NCBI GenBank assembly: GCA_023512835.1
Contig: CM042088.1
Span: forward strand, 8,796,078-8,860,077
DNA length: 64,000 nucleotides
Source: Taxillus chinensis
Lineage: Eukaryota > Streptophyta > Magnoliopsida > Santalales > Loranthaceae
Direction: 5' to 3'
Made by a program: the position numbers and the translations under genes. Positions 11,381 through 23,347 of the stretch are shown in pieces (within the stretch, counting starts at the first letter, position 1; every line of letters starts with the position of its first letter). Under the pieces are notes generated by a model, which saw only the letters and a list, made by a program, of their open reading frames with translations, did no database searches and was not told where the DNA came from.

Positions 11381-13039
11381 GTTGTTTGTTGTTTGTTGTT
11401 TTTTTTTGTTTTAGAAATTGAAATACCAACTTTGGTTTTCTTCCTCTCTTCCCCTTTTTTTTTCTTTTTTTAAAAGAACATGAAGACTTTTTTTGTTGCT
11501 TTTGTTTTTGTTTTTTTTTTTTGTTTTTGGAAACCTTTCTTTCTTTCCCCCTTTTTTTGTTTTGTGAACCCAAAATCTTAAAGCCAATTTAGGAACATAT
11601 ACATGAAAATAAAAACGTGGCGTGTGTGATTATGGCATCCACAAACGAAAAAGAAAATCACTCTTTTTTTTTTCATGTGCTCCCTCTGCTCTCTCCTTTT
11701 TTTCCTTTTTGTTTTCCCTTTCTTTTTACTATACTTTACATATTACAACATACACATAGGAAGAAATACAGGAAAATACAATGAAAAAGTTGAAAAGCAA
11801 TTACATCAAATATAAATAAGTTAAAAAACGAAAATTAGAAAAATGCTAAAAAAACAATTACACCAAATATAGATACAAATAAACTGAAAAAAGTAGTGAA
11901 AAGATAAGGGCTGAACCGACTTTGAAACTTTGCAACGCCAATCTTCTGCTTGAGCTCCCGCCGGCGCTGATAGTCACTTGCTCGACTCGGAATCGACAGA
12001 TCTGACAGTGGGACTTATGAAGAGACTTCCCTGGTGTTTGGAGATAGGAGGGCTGAAGTTGGAGTTTGCAAGGAGTGGATGAGTGATCTCTTATGATGAT
12101 GATTCTGGGATTCTGTGTTTTTTTTTTTTTGGGTTTGCCAGGAGGAAGCTGGGGCGTTTTTTGATGATGAGGCTGGGGCGTTTTCTGATGATGATGAGGC
12201 TGGTTTTTCCCTTTTTTTGAATTTCTCTCCTTTCTTTCTTTTCCTTTCTCCCTCTGTGTTTTTTTTTTGCTCCGTCTGCACTGGGATGAGGAAGGGATGT
12301 AAAAGGGTACAGGTTTTTTTTTCCTTTTTTTGCAACGAATTCCTTTTCTTTCTCTCCTGTCTGCACTGGGATGAAGGAAGGACGTGAATGGTAGCAGGGT
12401 TTCAACGATAAGGGGGCTCTCTGTTTTTTCTTTCTTTCTCTTTCTGCACTGGAATGATGGAGGGTTCCCTCTTCCTCTTTTTTTTCTTTGATGGCTTTCT
12501 TCAACGAAAAACCCAACCACTCCCCCCCTTTTTTTTGATGGCTCTCTTCAACGAAAACCCAACCTCTTTTTTTTTTTTGATGGCTCTCTTCAACGAAAAC
12601 CCAACCTCTCTCTCTCTTTTTTTTTTTTTTTTTTGGCGCAGGGATGGATGACTGCATCTTAAGGGCTGCATAAACTTTTTTGGCTGGATTCATTAATTGC
12701 AGCATTTAATGCTGCATTATTGCTTTCTTCATTTTCATCCAGGTCTTGTGCAATCTGTCGGGTGCATTATTATTTCCAGCTCCATTAATTTGCAGATCAG
12801 TGTCTGGTCGGGTGGTCAGTGTGTGCGGGAAAAGGGGAACTCGTGATTTGCCTTTTTGAATTTGTAGTTTAGCAGCACATGTGACCGACAGGTATTCAAA
12901 ATAATGTTTTGTCAGATGGCCAGCGCATAAAACAAGCCCCGTGAATGACCCGCGAGAGGAATAAAGGAAACCCGTGAGAAAAAGCCGGCGCGAACAGCCA
13001 CCGAGAAAAAAATCAGTGAAGGCAAAAAAAAGGGTCGGA

Positions 13040-13460
13040 GGTTCGAAGTGTCGGCAGGTCGGAGCGTCGGCAGGTCGAAGTGTCGGCAGCGAGGCTTCGA
13101 GGGTCGAAGGGTCGGAGGTGGAAGGCGTACGGGTGCCGCGGGTCGGCGTCGCAAGTCGGCGTCGTAAGTCGTGGGTCGAAGTGTCGGCATCGAGGCTTCG
13201 AGGGTCGAAGGGTCGACGGTCAGAACTCAGCAGGTCAACGGGGCTTCGAGGCTTCGAGGCTTCGAGGCTTCGAGGCTTCGAGCTTCGGGACTTCGGGGCT
13301 TCGAGCTTCGGGGCTTCGAGGCTTCGAGCTTCGGGGCTTCGAGGCTTCGGGGCTTCGAGGCTTCGAGCTTCGGGGCTTCGAGGCTTTGAGCTTCGAGGCT
13401 TCGAGCTTCGGGACTTCGGGGCTTCGAGCTTCGGGGCTTCGAGGCTTCGAGCTTCGGGGT
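13040..13460. repeat. GC-rich minisatellite in TatA right LTR
   Basis: The same CTTCGAGG/CTTCGGGG units occur as in the left LTR, preceded by a non-repetitive GC-rich insert (about 13105..13175) that the left LTR lacks. Unit order differs from the left copy, as expected for replication slippage. Confidence 0.8.
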
Positions 13461-14194
13461 CAATGGGTCGAAGTGTCGGCAGGTCAATGGTCAACGGTCA
13501 ACTTTTAATTACCTTTTTACCCCCACCAAAAATGCAAAAATGGATAACCTTCCAAGAATTGTTTGGGGAGATCTGTATTCGTCTACATAGGCATTTTAAA
13601 GAGTTTCGCATGATCACTTTTGCGGGCAGTTTGACCAGGGGCATTGACCGTCTTTTGGCAAGTTTGACTTTTTCCAATGAAAGTTGTTTTGGCCATAACT
13701 TCTTCATTTTAAGTCCGATTTGAGCTCGGTCAAGTGCGTTGGTCTCCAATTTTCATCCTCCATCACTTGGTGTTTGTCTTGGGGCGCTTCAAGGACTTGT
13801 AGCAAAAGTCATTAATTTTGAACTCCCCCATCCGTGTCAATTGTATCCATCTCGTGCAGATTGGGGTAGACCATTCCTTGGAAGTATGGGATTATTGTGG
13901 ACCTGTTCAATAAGGTATATGGCATGGGCAGAAAGGTATATCAAATGGGGTTAGTATGTCCAACCCGGACAAAATAGGGTCTTAGAGCTGCCCCTCTTTG
14001 TGCACTGTTTGTATACAAATAGCGTACAAAGATAAAAGGGAGTCATTTTGGACGGGTTAGAGCACTTACCTGACTTACCTAGAGGAAGAAGTGCGACGGT
14101 TGGGCTTGTCCCCGAGAGGGAAAAGGGGCTTCACAGGCCGGTGTGCTTGGATAATACCTTGATGAGGCATCTAAGGCTGCTTGATACCGGAGAT

Positions 14195-14526
14195 TGAAAA
14201 CCTACAACAATGACAAGCTTGAACTGAAAAAGAGAAAAGGCCCACAACAATGATGGGCGTGAACTAAGAGTTGAAAGGCCCACAGCAACGATAGGCTCGA
14301 ATTGAAAAATGGAAAAAGGCCCACAACAATGATGGGCTTGAATTGAAAACTGAAAGGCCCACAGCAACGATAGGCTCGAATTAAAAATGGAAAAAGGGCC
14401 ACAACAACGATGGGCTTGAATTGAAAATGGATAGCCCACAGCAACGATAGGCTTGAACTGAAAATGGATAGCCAATAACAATGATAGTCTTGAATTGAAA
14501 ATGGATAGCCCACAGCAACGATAGGT
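14195..14526. repeat. Tandem array of 37-45 bp units in TatA right LTR, cut off at 14526
   Basis: About eight units match the first part of the left array unit by unit. Because the array leaves the minus strand open, the neighbouring ORF reads straight into it and gains a meaningless tail of about 130 residues. Confidence 0.8.
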
Positions 14527-15960
14527 CAACCGCGGAGCATCAGAGGCATCCGGAGCAGCTAACCCGCTTTGACCAGATAGGTCAACCACAGGAATGGCGT
14601 CAGCAGGAGAAGAGGGGCCAGCTTTAGCAGGGGAAGGACCCCGGGCGGAGGGGACTGGGCTGGAGGGGGTAGGGAACGGCACATCTGGAATGGAGGCCGG
14701 TGTGAGAAAGCCGTGATCCAAGTTCCAGATGATCATGGTCTCCGGGGATTGGGTATGGCGTGTGAAAAACACCCGGAGATCATTGTCAGGAATGGAGGCA
14801 GTGTGGGCAAGGCTGAAACGGAGCCATAGGTCCGTTAAGGTGTCGGCGGAGAGATGGTTAAGGTAATCTCGGGGTTGAGGTAGGGGAGGCAAAGGAGCTT
14901 CAGGAGTAGATTCCGGGACATCAACAATGACGGCAGCAACAGCGGTATCAACCGCAGCAGCAACAGCGGAGGTGGAGGGAGTGGGGACATCCGCAGCAAA
15001 GGGGGTGGAGGAAACAGCTTTAGGGGCACTGCGTTGAGATGGCCCCGCAACCTTGGACGGTTCGGCACGGACGCTGTGCTGGGAGGCCCGAGAAAGGGAG
15101 GGTGCTGCAACGGACCGAATCCAGGAGGATCGGGGAGCAGAATTGACGTTAGGGGCTTGGCTGTCGGAGGGGTCACCAACAGAACTGCCTTGTTGCTCCG
15201 AGGCAGGGAGAATGCGGAGAGCTGCAGAGGGATGGCGGAGTGTCATGTTCCCATCCAACGTAAGATAACGGAGGTAATAAGCCGAGGGAAATGGAACAGC
15301 ATCATAGCGGGCGAAATGGTTCGGATTAAGATGCCGGAAGACGATGCTTAGTATGCGCCCGAAAGAATGGTTCTTGGGACCATTCTGCAGCAGTCGGAAC
15401 AAAAACGTCCCCCAGTCCATCAGAAGACCTTCAAAAATGCCGTACATGGCCAGGAGAAGATCGTAAGGAACCGAGTCCAGAGCTAAAGTGCGAGCCAGTA
15501 AACAGCGACTCAGTATGGTCGCCATACAGCGATAGCGACCTTGGAAGGATTTCACTTTGTATTCCTTGCCTTTTTGGGTGCAACCCATAGAAGCCGCCAT
15601 TGGATTGGCATCAGGGCGCTGTGGTTCACCGGGGGGAAGATGAAGAGCAGCGCGGAGTACGGCGGGAGTGATGAGAATGGATTCACTGCGAACATAGGAG
15701 ATGATTGAGTCGGTGGTACAGCGGATCCGTTGGTAATACTCACGAATGTCATCTATAAGAAGATCGACAGGATTGGAGATCAAGTTGAGTATATGCGAGG
15801 CTTCTAGTTGAGGGCGAAGATGGAAAAACCAATCCGGCGGGTTGGAGACAGCACTCCAATCAACCAGATAGCCAGGATTAACGCCGGATAGAGAGATTTT
15901 AGGTGCCATTGTAGATGAAGGATTGAAGGACGAGAGGAAAGGTGAGGTCTTAGGTATCAA
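14527..15960 (-). pseudogene. Copia-borne 3' ORF with a 'putative plant transposon protein'-type domain
   Basis: Two starts are possible: Met at 15960, or Met at 15909 (MAPKISLSGVNPGYLVDW). Residues of about 60 to 230 form a compact domain with motifs FQGRYRCMATILSRCLLART, DSVPYDLLLAMYGIFE, LMDWGT and FPSAYYLRYL. The same motifs in the same order occur in the Athila ORF at 40967..43326. The family resembles the domain databases label as putative plant transposon protein; its function is unknown to me. A Ser/Pro/Ala-rich tail follows and is cut by the Tat element at 14526. The frame then reads into the LTR array, so the 609-codon ORF is a chimera. It lies 3' of copia pol, where SIRE elements carry an env-like ORF. 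Confidence 0.75.
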
Positions 15961-16021
15961 AGGAGCAACGAGAGGTTAGGGATTTGGAATGAGCAATACT
16001 CGTGCTTCGCAAGAATAACCA

Positions 16022-16032
16022 GAATATATAAG
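16022..16032 (-). promoter_or_regulatory. Candidate TATA box for the copia 3' ORF
   Basis: The minus strand reads CTTATATATTC about 62 to 72 bases upstream of the Met at 15960. That spacing would give a 5' leader of about 35 bases. The element is inferred from sequence and distance only. Confidence 0.4.
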
Positions 16033-16974
16033 ACTGAGTCCGTAAATGTCAGCGGGTCTAGGAATTTGGCGAGTCAAACAGGGAACCGCTTGACAGGCTG
16101 ATGTCATTAGTCTGGATATCGATGCGCCTCCGAATGAAATGATGTCATGGAGACCGCATGACCAAGTAAAGGTAACAGCTGTTTGCCATCCGAAGAAATG
16201 TGTGCATCCCGAGATTTGCATTTAATGAATCATCATGATTCCTCCTCAAAAGCACGCGATATAAGAGAGGACATGGATTATCGCAATGTGACAGTGTCTG
16301 GAGTCCAGAGGAATGAACCGACAATCATCCGGAATTAACGATAGTCGTGTGACAAGTATCCGGATGAAAAGTAGATCGTTTCCGTAGTAACAAAGTGCGG
16401 TGAGAGGGAAATAGATTCCTTTGCTTGTCAAAAAGTCGAAGAGAAGAGAAGTACCACAACACTTCAAATCCAAGACGATGGACTAGATTTACCGATAAGG
16501 TTGCAAAGAGAATCTGAACCTGTAGCTTGAAACAAGATAAACTAAAAAATACAAAAGCTTAACAGGTAAGGATTAGTACGGATAAGAGAAAGTAGGTTGT
16601 GAAGAACGACATAACCCAAACTAATGAGAAACAGAACTTATGCATGACAAAGAATGTAATAGACATATACATACGAGAGAATGATCATATTACTGAATCA
16701 GGGCATATGTCAGATAAAAATACACAAGTTCATATAGGTCAACATAGCGAAACCGTCCTGCTGAACGACGTAGCTAAGATAAATTAAAAATCATATGATT
16801 TGGCCAAATTAGTATTCATAAGTGAAAGATGAGTAAGCGGACACATGTCAAAAGTAAGCAGGTGATTATCCGATTAAAATGCATGGTTGAAGAAGGAAAA
16901 TACATCCAAGCATGCCACTATTCCGATTCAAAACAGCATGTCCAGTCAGATCTGGAAGTAAAGGTTTAGAGGAG

Positions 16975-17180
16975 GGAGTATCTGAGACATATTAGGGGGT
17001 CATTACTGAGGTAATAGATGAAATGTAAGCTCCCCCGTAGATCATTTGATCCTCTCAATGAAAGACTCCCCCTCAAATAGACAGCCAGGAAAGAGGTCAT
17101 GAGACATATACGGGGGGTATTACTCGAATAATATATAAAGCATTTTCTCCCCCGTAAATTGTGCAATCCTCTCAGTTGAC
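16975..17180. repeat. Duplicated polypurine-tract-like block in the copia spacer
   Basis: There are two diverged direct copies offset by about 125 bases. Shared landmarks are GAGACATAT, a GGGGG run, ATTACT, CTCCCCCGTA and ATCCTCTCA. On the minus strand each contains TACGGGGGAG. They could be extra plus-strand priming sites; no LTR follows them here. Confidence 0.55.
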
Positions 17181-17633
17181 CTTTCCGGTTTGTAGAAATA
17201 CAGCACTGTCTATCTTTTTAAAAACTATACTTCAGAAGCTGATCAGACTGTGATTGAGTATTCATCCACCAGGCATTCCGAGCTAACCCATTTCATTTCT
17301 TCAACTATACATGTTAATAGAGTAATCTAAATGAACATGCTTTTGTCATGTGGTGATCAGTGGAAATTAAGATCATGAAACCAGAAAGAGGTGAATCATA
17401 TAAACTTTAATCATGTTTGCTTAAACGACTTCAGTTGGGAAACACAAGCATCCTCCCAGTATGAAGTTGATATTAATATTAGAAGCATGAGGCCGTTAAT
17501 CAGTAAGTATGATCAACATTAAAGTCAGTATGTATCCTCTACTTTCAATAAAAACACAATGCATGTTCTGATAGTAAGAATACTGTTGGGTAATTTAAAT
17601 GTGAAGCTATGCAGAGAAGTCAAGCATACCTAA

Positions 17634-18922
17634 TCAGATGAGTAGTTCAGAGAATCTTGCATCAGGTAGAGGCTTTGTAAGTATGTCTGCCAATTGATCT
17701 TCAGTAGCAACATGTTCCAAGGAAATGTGATTTTTGAGAACATGGTCGCGTATGAAGTGATACCTGACCTCAATATGCTTCGTCTTAGGGTGCATGATAG
17801 GATTGTTGCTGATAGCAATTGCACTAGTGTTGTTGCAGTAGAGTGGAATAGATGACATGTTGAAACCGTAGTCAGTAAGTTGACTTTGCATCCAGAGTAG
17901 TTGTGCGCAGCAACTCCCAGCAGCTATGTATTCCGCCTCCACAGTAGAGGTTGATATGGAATTCTGCTTCTTACTGAACCATGAAATTAATCTATTTCCA
18001 AGAAACTGACACGTACCACTTGTGCTCTTCCTGGTCGATGCGACATCCAAAGGTCGGCATCAGAGTATCCGGATAAGGTAAAGTTGGACTCCTTTGGGTA
18101 CCAGAGTTCCAAATTCATCGTTCCCTTGAGATACCTTAATATCCGTTTAACATGAAGCATATGTGACTCCTTGGGATTCACCTGATATCGTGCACAAATG
18201 CAAGTTGCAAACATAATGTCTGGGCGACTTGCTGTAAGATACAACAATGATCCTATCATCCCTCTATAGTCAGTCACATTTACTGATATGCTATCCACAT
18301 CAGGATCTAACTTGGCACTGACAGGCATGGGAGTTTTGACGGGAGATGAACCTTCCATACCAAACTTCTTAATAAGATCGCGAGTGTACTTAGCTTGATT
18401 AATGAAGATTCCTTCCTTCAATTGTTTAACTTCTATTCCGAGGAAGTAGGACAGTTCTCCCATCATGCTCATCTCAAACTTGCCTGTCATCAATTTAGCA
18501 AACTCTTCACAAAGCTTCGGATTCGTTAATCCGAAAATGATATCATCTACGTATATCTGTACGATTAGAGTGTGCCCTTTCTCTTTTCGTAGAAATAAGG
18601 TGGTGTCAATCTTCCCTTTTTGGAAGTTGTGAGCAAGTAGGAATTCTGACAGTGTGTCGTACCAGGTTCTTGGAGCTTGCTTCAAACCATATAAAGCTTT
18701 CCAAAGCTTGTAGACTAGATGTCCTGCTTTAGGTTCAATGAAACCGGTAGGTTGTTCTACGTAAACTTCCTCTTGAAGATCTCCATTCAGGAATGCGCTC
18801 TTGACGTCCATTTGATAAACTATGAAGTTTTCATATGAAGCATACGCCAGAAACATCCGGATTGCCTCAAGTCTTGCTACTGGAGCAAAGGTCTCATCAT
18901 AGTCTACTCCTTCTTCTTGACG
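17634..18922 (-). pseudogene. Copia reverse transcriptase and RNase H
   Basis: RT motifs are readable: [33 protein letters not shown], the catalytic YVDDIIFG and YFLGIEVKQ. The RNase H part has STSTVEAEYIAAGSCCAQLL and FIRDHVLKNHISLEHVATED. A nonsense codon at about 18919, where the family has a Tyr after VAKG, separates it from the upstream part. A frameshift near 18030 separates RT from RNase H. Catalytic Asp residues are intact. The Met shown for the RT frame (18856) is internal and not a true start. Confidence 0.88.
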
Positions 18923-20930
18923 TTATCCTTTGGCTACCAGTCTGGCTTTGTTCCGGATTACTATTCCATTCGTATCAAGTTTGTTCCGGAACACCCATTT
19001 AACGCCAATGACTTGCTGAGACTTAGGCCTTGGTACTAAGGTCCACACATTATTTCTCTTAAATTGATTCAGCTCTTCTTGCATGGCTTCTATCCAATTC
19101 GAATCCTGAAGAGCTTCATCTACCACCTTTGGTTCTATTTGTGATAGGAAACACGAGTAAAGGCTCATGTTGGAGGTGGCTGCTCTTGTTCTTACACCAA
19201 CAGTAGGATCACTAATCACTTGATCTAAGGGATGGTTTCGGGTCCATCTGTAATTCTGTGCATGTGATGGTTGATCGTGAATAATTTGAAGCTCTGCTAG
19301 AGTAGGTGGTTCACGTATATCTGCTGGTTGAGCTTCTTCCGGACCAGATGTTTCCGTATTAGAAGGTACGGTAGAACTAGATGGTTCTTCAACATTGTTT
19401 CTGTTAGTGTTAACTAGTTCGGACGGACTTGAAGGTGCTCCGGAATTTTGGGTATCCGTAGGAGTATGTCCGGAGCTAAACGGTAGTCCAGAGTCCGAGT
19501 CATCCGTAGCATCGTCCATATCATTTTTTTGTGCTCCGCTGGTGCCGCTTGGTTGGTCAGTATGTATAACAGGAATAGTCATAAACTTTGAATAGTCGAT
19601 GTTGTTGTCTAGAACCTGTACGTTAGAACTTAAAGAAGCAACTTTTGACCAATCAAGATTAGTTTCATCAAAGGTCACATGGATAGATTCTTCAACTTTA
19701 AAAAGTTTTCTATTGAAGACCCGATAAGCTTTGCTATGTAATGAGTACCCGACAAAGATCCCATCATCAGATTTTGGTTCAAATTTATTCCGGGGTTCTT
19801 TGCCGTTGTTCAATATATAGCATGTACACCCAAAGGCTCTGAAATGTGAAATTGAAGGCTTTCGTCCTCTCCACATCTCATAGGGTGTTTTCATGGTAGA
19901 TTTATTTATTAGAGTTCCGTTCTGAACATAGCAGGCAGTGGACACAGCTTCAGCCCATAGACTGAGAGGAAGCGTTGACCCTGCTAACATAGATCTGCTA
20001 GCCTCGACTAAAGTACGATTCTTGCGCTCAGCTACCCCATTTTGTTGTGGAGTTCTGGGCGCAGAGAAGTCATGTTGAATGCCCTGTTCTGAACAATATG
20101 ATCTCATTTCTGAAAAATCAAATTCTGTACCATGATCACTCCTGATGCACTTTATGCTCAGTCCTTGTGAGTTGCTTATCCAGTTGAAAAGATCTACAAG
20201 ATGCTCAAAAGTTTGATCCTTTGATTTCAGGAACATCACCCATGTGTACCTGGTGAAATCATCGATAACCACAAGGGTATATCTCGCACCATCAGTGATG
20301 GAACAAAAATAGGACCACAGAGGTCCATATGAAGAAGTTGTAGAGGAGCAGTTATTGAATTAACTGATTTGCTCTTAAAGCTATGTTTGGTATGCTTGCC
20401 CAGTTGGCATTCTCGACAGAGAGTGTCTCTAGAGAACTTGAGTTTAGGTAGACCAATGACAAGATCAAGTGATGCTAATTTAGACAAAGTCTTAAAGTTT
20501 AAATGTGCGCATCGCTTGTGCCATAGCCAACTATCTTCATCTGATGCTTTAGTGAGGAAGCATACAGGGTCAGAAGAATTATTTCTTAAGACCACTGAGT
20601 ATATGTCCCCATCTCTTGATCCAGATAACTTAACATCTCCGGATAAGTTTTCTCTTACTGTACAGGTGTTGGACATAAAGGAAACAGTAAATCCTTTGTC
20701 ACATAAATTACTGACACTTAGCAAATTATGCTTCAAACCTTCGACTAGTGCAACTCTAGTGATTGATACACAGCCGTTAGTTAAAGTGCCATACCCGACA
20801 GTCTTACCTTTGCTGTTGTCGCCAGATGAAACAGATGGACCTCATTTTTCATTAACTTCTACAAGCAGAGTCTGATCACCCGTCATATGTCCGGAGCATC
20901 CACTATCGAGGATCCACTTCCTTTGATTGA
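18923..20930 (-). pseudogene. Copia protease and integrase
   Basis: Moving along the minus strand, the protease active site WILDSGCSGHMT lies at about 20890..20915. Next come a stop at about 20846 and the pre-integrase zinc finger (His...His...CRECQ, 20400..20520). The integrase core follows with its acidic residues in HMDLCGP, IRSDHGTEF and PQQNGVAERKNRTL. A one-base frameshift lies near 20260. The C-terminal linker runs to KARLVAKG. Protease, zinc finger and DDE residues are intact; the frame is not. Confidence 0.87.
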
Positions 20931-21790
20931 TCTTTAACTTCAAGTGATCCGGCAATGCATTCCAGAGATGCTCCTGAAAGACAACAGTTTACACTTTTGG
21001 TGCCCAAGCTTGTTTCGGGCGGTTAATAAGAGCAGCATTAATGTCAACAGTTCCGGATTTGATTTTGCTAGGACTTTTAGCTCTCCAAGTTGACTTTAGC
21101 TTGTTAGTTTCAACTGCCTCTTTTATTTGGGTTTTCTTGGGAGAGACACTCCTTTGTGGTTTAGATTTTGTTTTGCTCGAAGAAACCTTTTTATTAAACT
21201 GATCTTTATTGGTTCGAATTTGATTACAAAGCCAGTTATCAGATAAACTCCAACATTCATAGTGATAATGACCCATTTCCCTACAGATGGAACAGACACT
21301 ATAATGTGAAGTACAAACAGGGGATACAGGTCTCTTAGATTTTACAGACTTTCTACTCTGTTCCCTGTGGCCTAATCCATTGCGTTTGGGTGACGCGCTC
21401 TTGGCCCTAGATGCGTCAGCCTTAGCCTTTTCTTTCTTTTTGGGTGCTACAGTTTTGGCTTTAACTGCAGCAGCCTTCCCTTCATCATTAGTTACGGGTG
21501 CTACTACTTCGGGAAGTGCGAACAGCCTCAACTCCACAGTCATAAACTATGGTGTCACTTGAAATGAAACCATCCAACGGTTTAGATGTACTAACAGGAT
21601 ATAAGTTGGTTAGTTTAGGAGTGAAATCCGGAGGGCACTCAGTAGCTTGAGCTATGGAAGTCGATGGTTCGGAACCTAGGCCAGGTTTGACTCGGATGTT
21701 GTCAGGATCAGTCCTAAAGGTAGAGGCTATTTCCCCGGATTTTAGCCACTTACGATTTATTTCCCTTTCCTGTTCCAGTTCATTTTCGAG
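20931..21790 (-). pseudogene. Copia gag-pol linker with a second zinc knuckle
   Basis: The frame is open from 21543 to a stop at 20989. It is Lys/Ser/Pro-rich and contains CSICREMGHYHYEC, a Cys-Cys-His-Cys knuckle in addition to the one in gag. Past the stop the same frame continues into the protease (QEHLWNALPDH). The part from 21544 to 21790 joins it to gag but has stops. Confidence 0.7.
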
Positions 21791-23287
21791 TCATTTCACA
21801 ATAACTTTTAGGCCTAGGTTGGTATTTAACAGATGATTTTCAGCTCTTAGATCATGATACCAAGCCTCTTTTCCTCTGAAGTCAGCTATGTCCTTTTCAA
21901 GTCTAGTGATAGTAAATTCAAGGCGTTTATTCTGACTTTCCACATCTTTGTACATTTGAGTAATTATTTGTGTCTCATTCTTTTCATGATCACGTTCACT
22001 AATAAGAGATTCTAATTGACTCATGAGCTCAGAGATAGAAGGTACCTCAGTATTTGCCATGAGGCAGACGTTCGGCTTAGGAGTTGGCTCATCATCCGAG
22101 GATTCCTCCTCTTCTTCCGAGCCACTGATGTACTTTGTCACGAACGCCTTCCTCTTGTTCTTGCTGTTGTCTGAGGTGGAGCGGCGAGGAGTTACCTTGT
22201 CACTTTTCTCGGCCACTTTTGATTTGGATCTGCATTCCTTGGCCCAATGACCGGTTTTCCCACAGTTATAACATTCCTGGGAACTGGACTCCGATCTCTC
22301 CTTCCTTTGAAAAGATGATGATGAGCGTCTCCTGAATCCTTTTCTGCTTTTCCGTAGGAATCGCTCAAAGGATTTGACGAGAAGAGCTATCTCCTCCTCC
22401 TCGTCAGAGTCAGAATTCTCGGACACGTCCGTATCATCATTCCTCAGTATGTTTAAACATTTCGTAGCTTTGAGAGCTACCCCCTTTTCTTTCTGAGCTA
22501 TTTTCTCATCCCGGTCAGAGTACTTAAACCTGACTTCGTGAGTCCGCAGCTCTCCATATAGTTCTTCAAGGGGAACATACTGCCAGTTTTTGTCTGATTG
22601 CATCTGGAGTTGTTTGGAGTAGTATCGATCCGGCAAGGAGCGAAAGAACTTGTCATTGATATGAGATTGAGAATAATGCTCATTGACAGTCTTCAGCTCA
22701 AGAATGAGCTTGCTGAATCTCCGATAGATACTTTCGAGTGATTCGCCTGGTTTATGATTGAAACTCTCAAAGTTCTGCCTGAGAGTACATATCACATTTT
22801 GCATTTGGGACTGACTCCCCTCATAGAGGATTGTCAGTTTATCCCAAACAGCTTTTGCTGTCATGCAGCCCTGGACATCCATGAAAGCCTCGGAATCCAA
22901 AGATGATGTAACATAAGCCAGAGCCTTTTCACTAGCGCACTGCCAGGCTCTTTCATCGTTGGTAAATTCAGCATCCGTCTTTGGCCTCCTAACTCCATGT
23001 TCTCCGATAGTCATCGGAATTGGAATCTCCTGATGAAGACATGGCCACATGAGATGATCATGGCATACCATAAACATCTTCATGCGAGCTTTCCACTGGG
23101 AGAAAAGCTCAGGTGTGAATTTGGGCGGTTTCGTCAGAGTAAAACCAGAACTCCGTGGTTGAGGAGCGGCGGCAGCAGCAGGTTGAGGTGGGTCGACGTT
23201 TTCACTGCTGCTTCGATTTGGGATGGGCTCTTGTGCACCTCCGGAGTTAAGGCGAGTGTTGAATAGCATACTGCTTTCTTCGGCCAT
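21791..23287 (-). pseudogene. Copia gag
   Basis: The start at 23287 (MAEESSMLFNTRLN) lies just after the primer site, so it is the likely true gag start. The UBN2-type gag core runs through FTLTKPPKFTPELFSQWKAR, KAVWDKLTILYEGS and the ESLESIYRRFSKLILELK region. An acidic stretch, the zinc knuckle CYNCGKTGHWAKEC and a coiled-coil-like tail (SELMSQLESLISERDHEKNE) follow. The frame is open for 498 codons, so this is the least damaged part of the element. It ends at a stop where the linker should join. Confidence 0.88.
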
Positions 23288-23333
23288 TGCTTAGAGTAAA
23301 AGAGTGGGATCTCTACTTTTGAACAAATAGACT

Positions 23334-23345
23334 GCTCTGATACCA
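23334..23345 (-). other. Copia primer binding site (tRNA-Met type)
   Basis: The minus strand reads TGGTATCAGAGC, the standard initiator tRNA-Met primer site of copia elements. It lies two bases (AG) after the LTR end CCATCA. Confidence 0.92.
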
Positions 23346-23347
23346 CT

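Larger units (their letters stand above)
132..14526 (-). mobile_element. Tat/Ogre-like Ty3 retrotransposon (TatA), gag-less, inserted in the copia 3' ORF
   Basis: Two long direct repeats (132..about 4982 and 10755..14526) flank a minus-strand protease/G-patch, RT, dual RNase H and integrase region. The very long LTRs, the second RNase H between RNase H and integrase, the intron between protease and RT, and the primer site reading TGGCGACTCTGCTGG all fit the Tat/Ogre group. The gag gene and the front of the protease are missing: the protease ORF begins about 60 bases from the primer site. The right LTR is truncated inside its tandem array. The inner boundary of the left LTR could not be fixed. 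Confidence 0.85.
10755..14526 (-). repeat. TatA 5' LTR (right copy), truncated in its tandem array
   Basis: It begins TGTCATCACTGG and is colinear with the left LTR, with few differences. It lacks the 713-bp duplication. The GC-rich minisatellite is at about 13040..13460 and the 37-45 bp array at about 14195..14526. The array stops after about eight units, directly against copia ORF sequence. GATAGG is present on both sides of that join (the copia ORF has GATAGGTCAACC again at 14570), so a microhomology-based rearrangement is likely. The true outer end of this LTR and its target duplication are lost. Confidence 0.85.
15961..17633. other. Spacer between copia pol and its 3' ORF
   Basis: No coding sequence is supported; the small open frames have no recognisable motif. 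A block of about 125 bases occurs twice (about 16975..17055 and 17100..17180). Each copy has a G-run, ATTACT and CTCCCCCGTA, and a third CTCCCCCTC lies between them. On the coding strand these read GGGGGAG, the form of a polypurine tract. A TATA-like site lies at its right-hand neighbour, the 3' ORF start. Confidence 0.6.
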
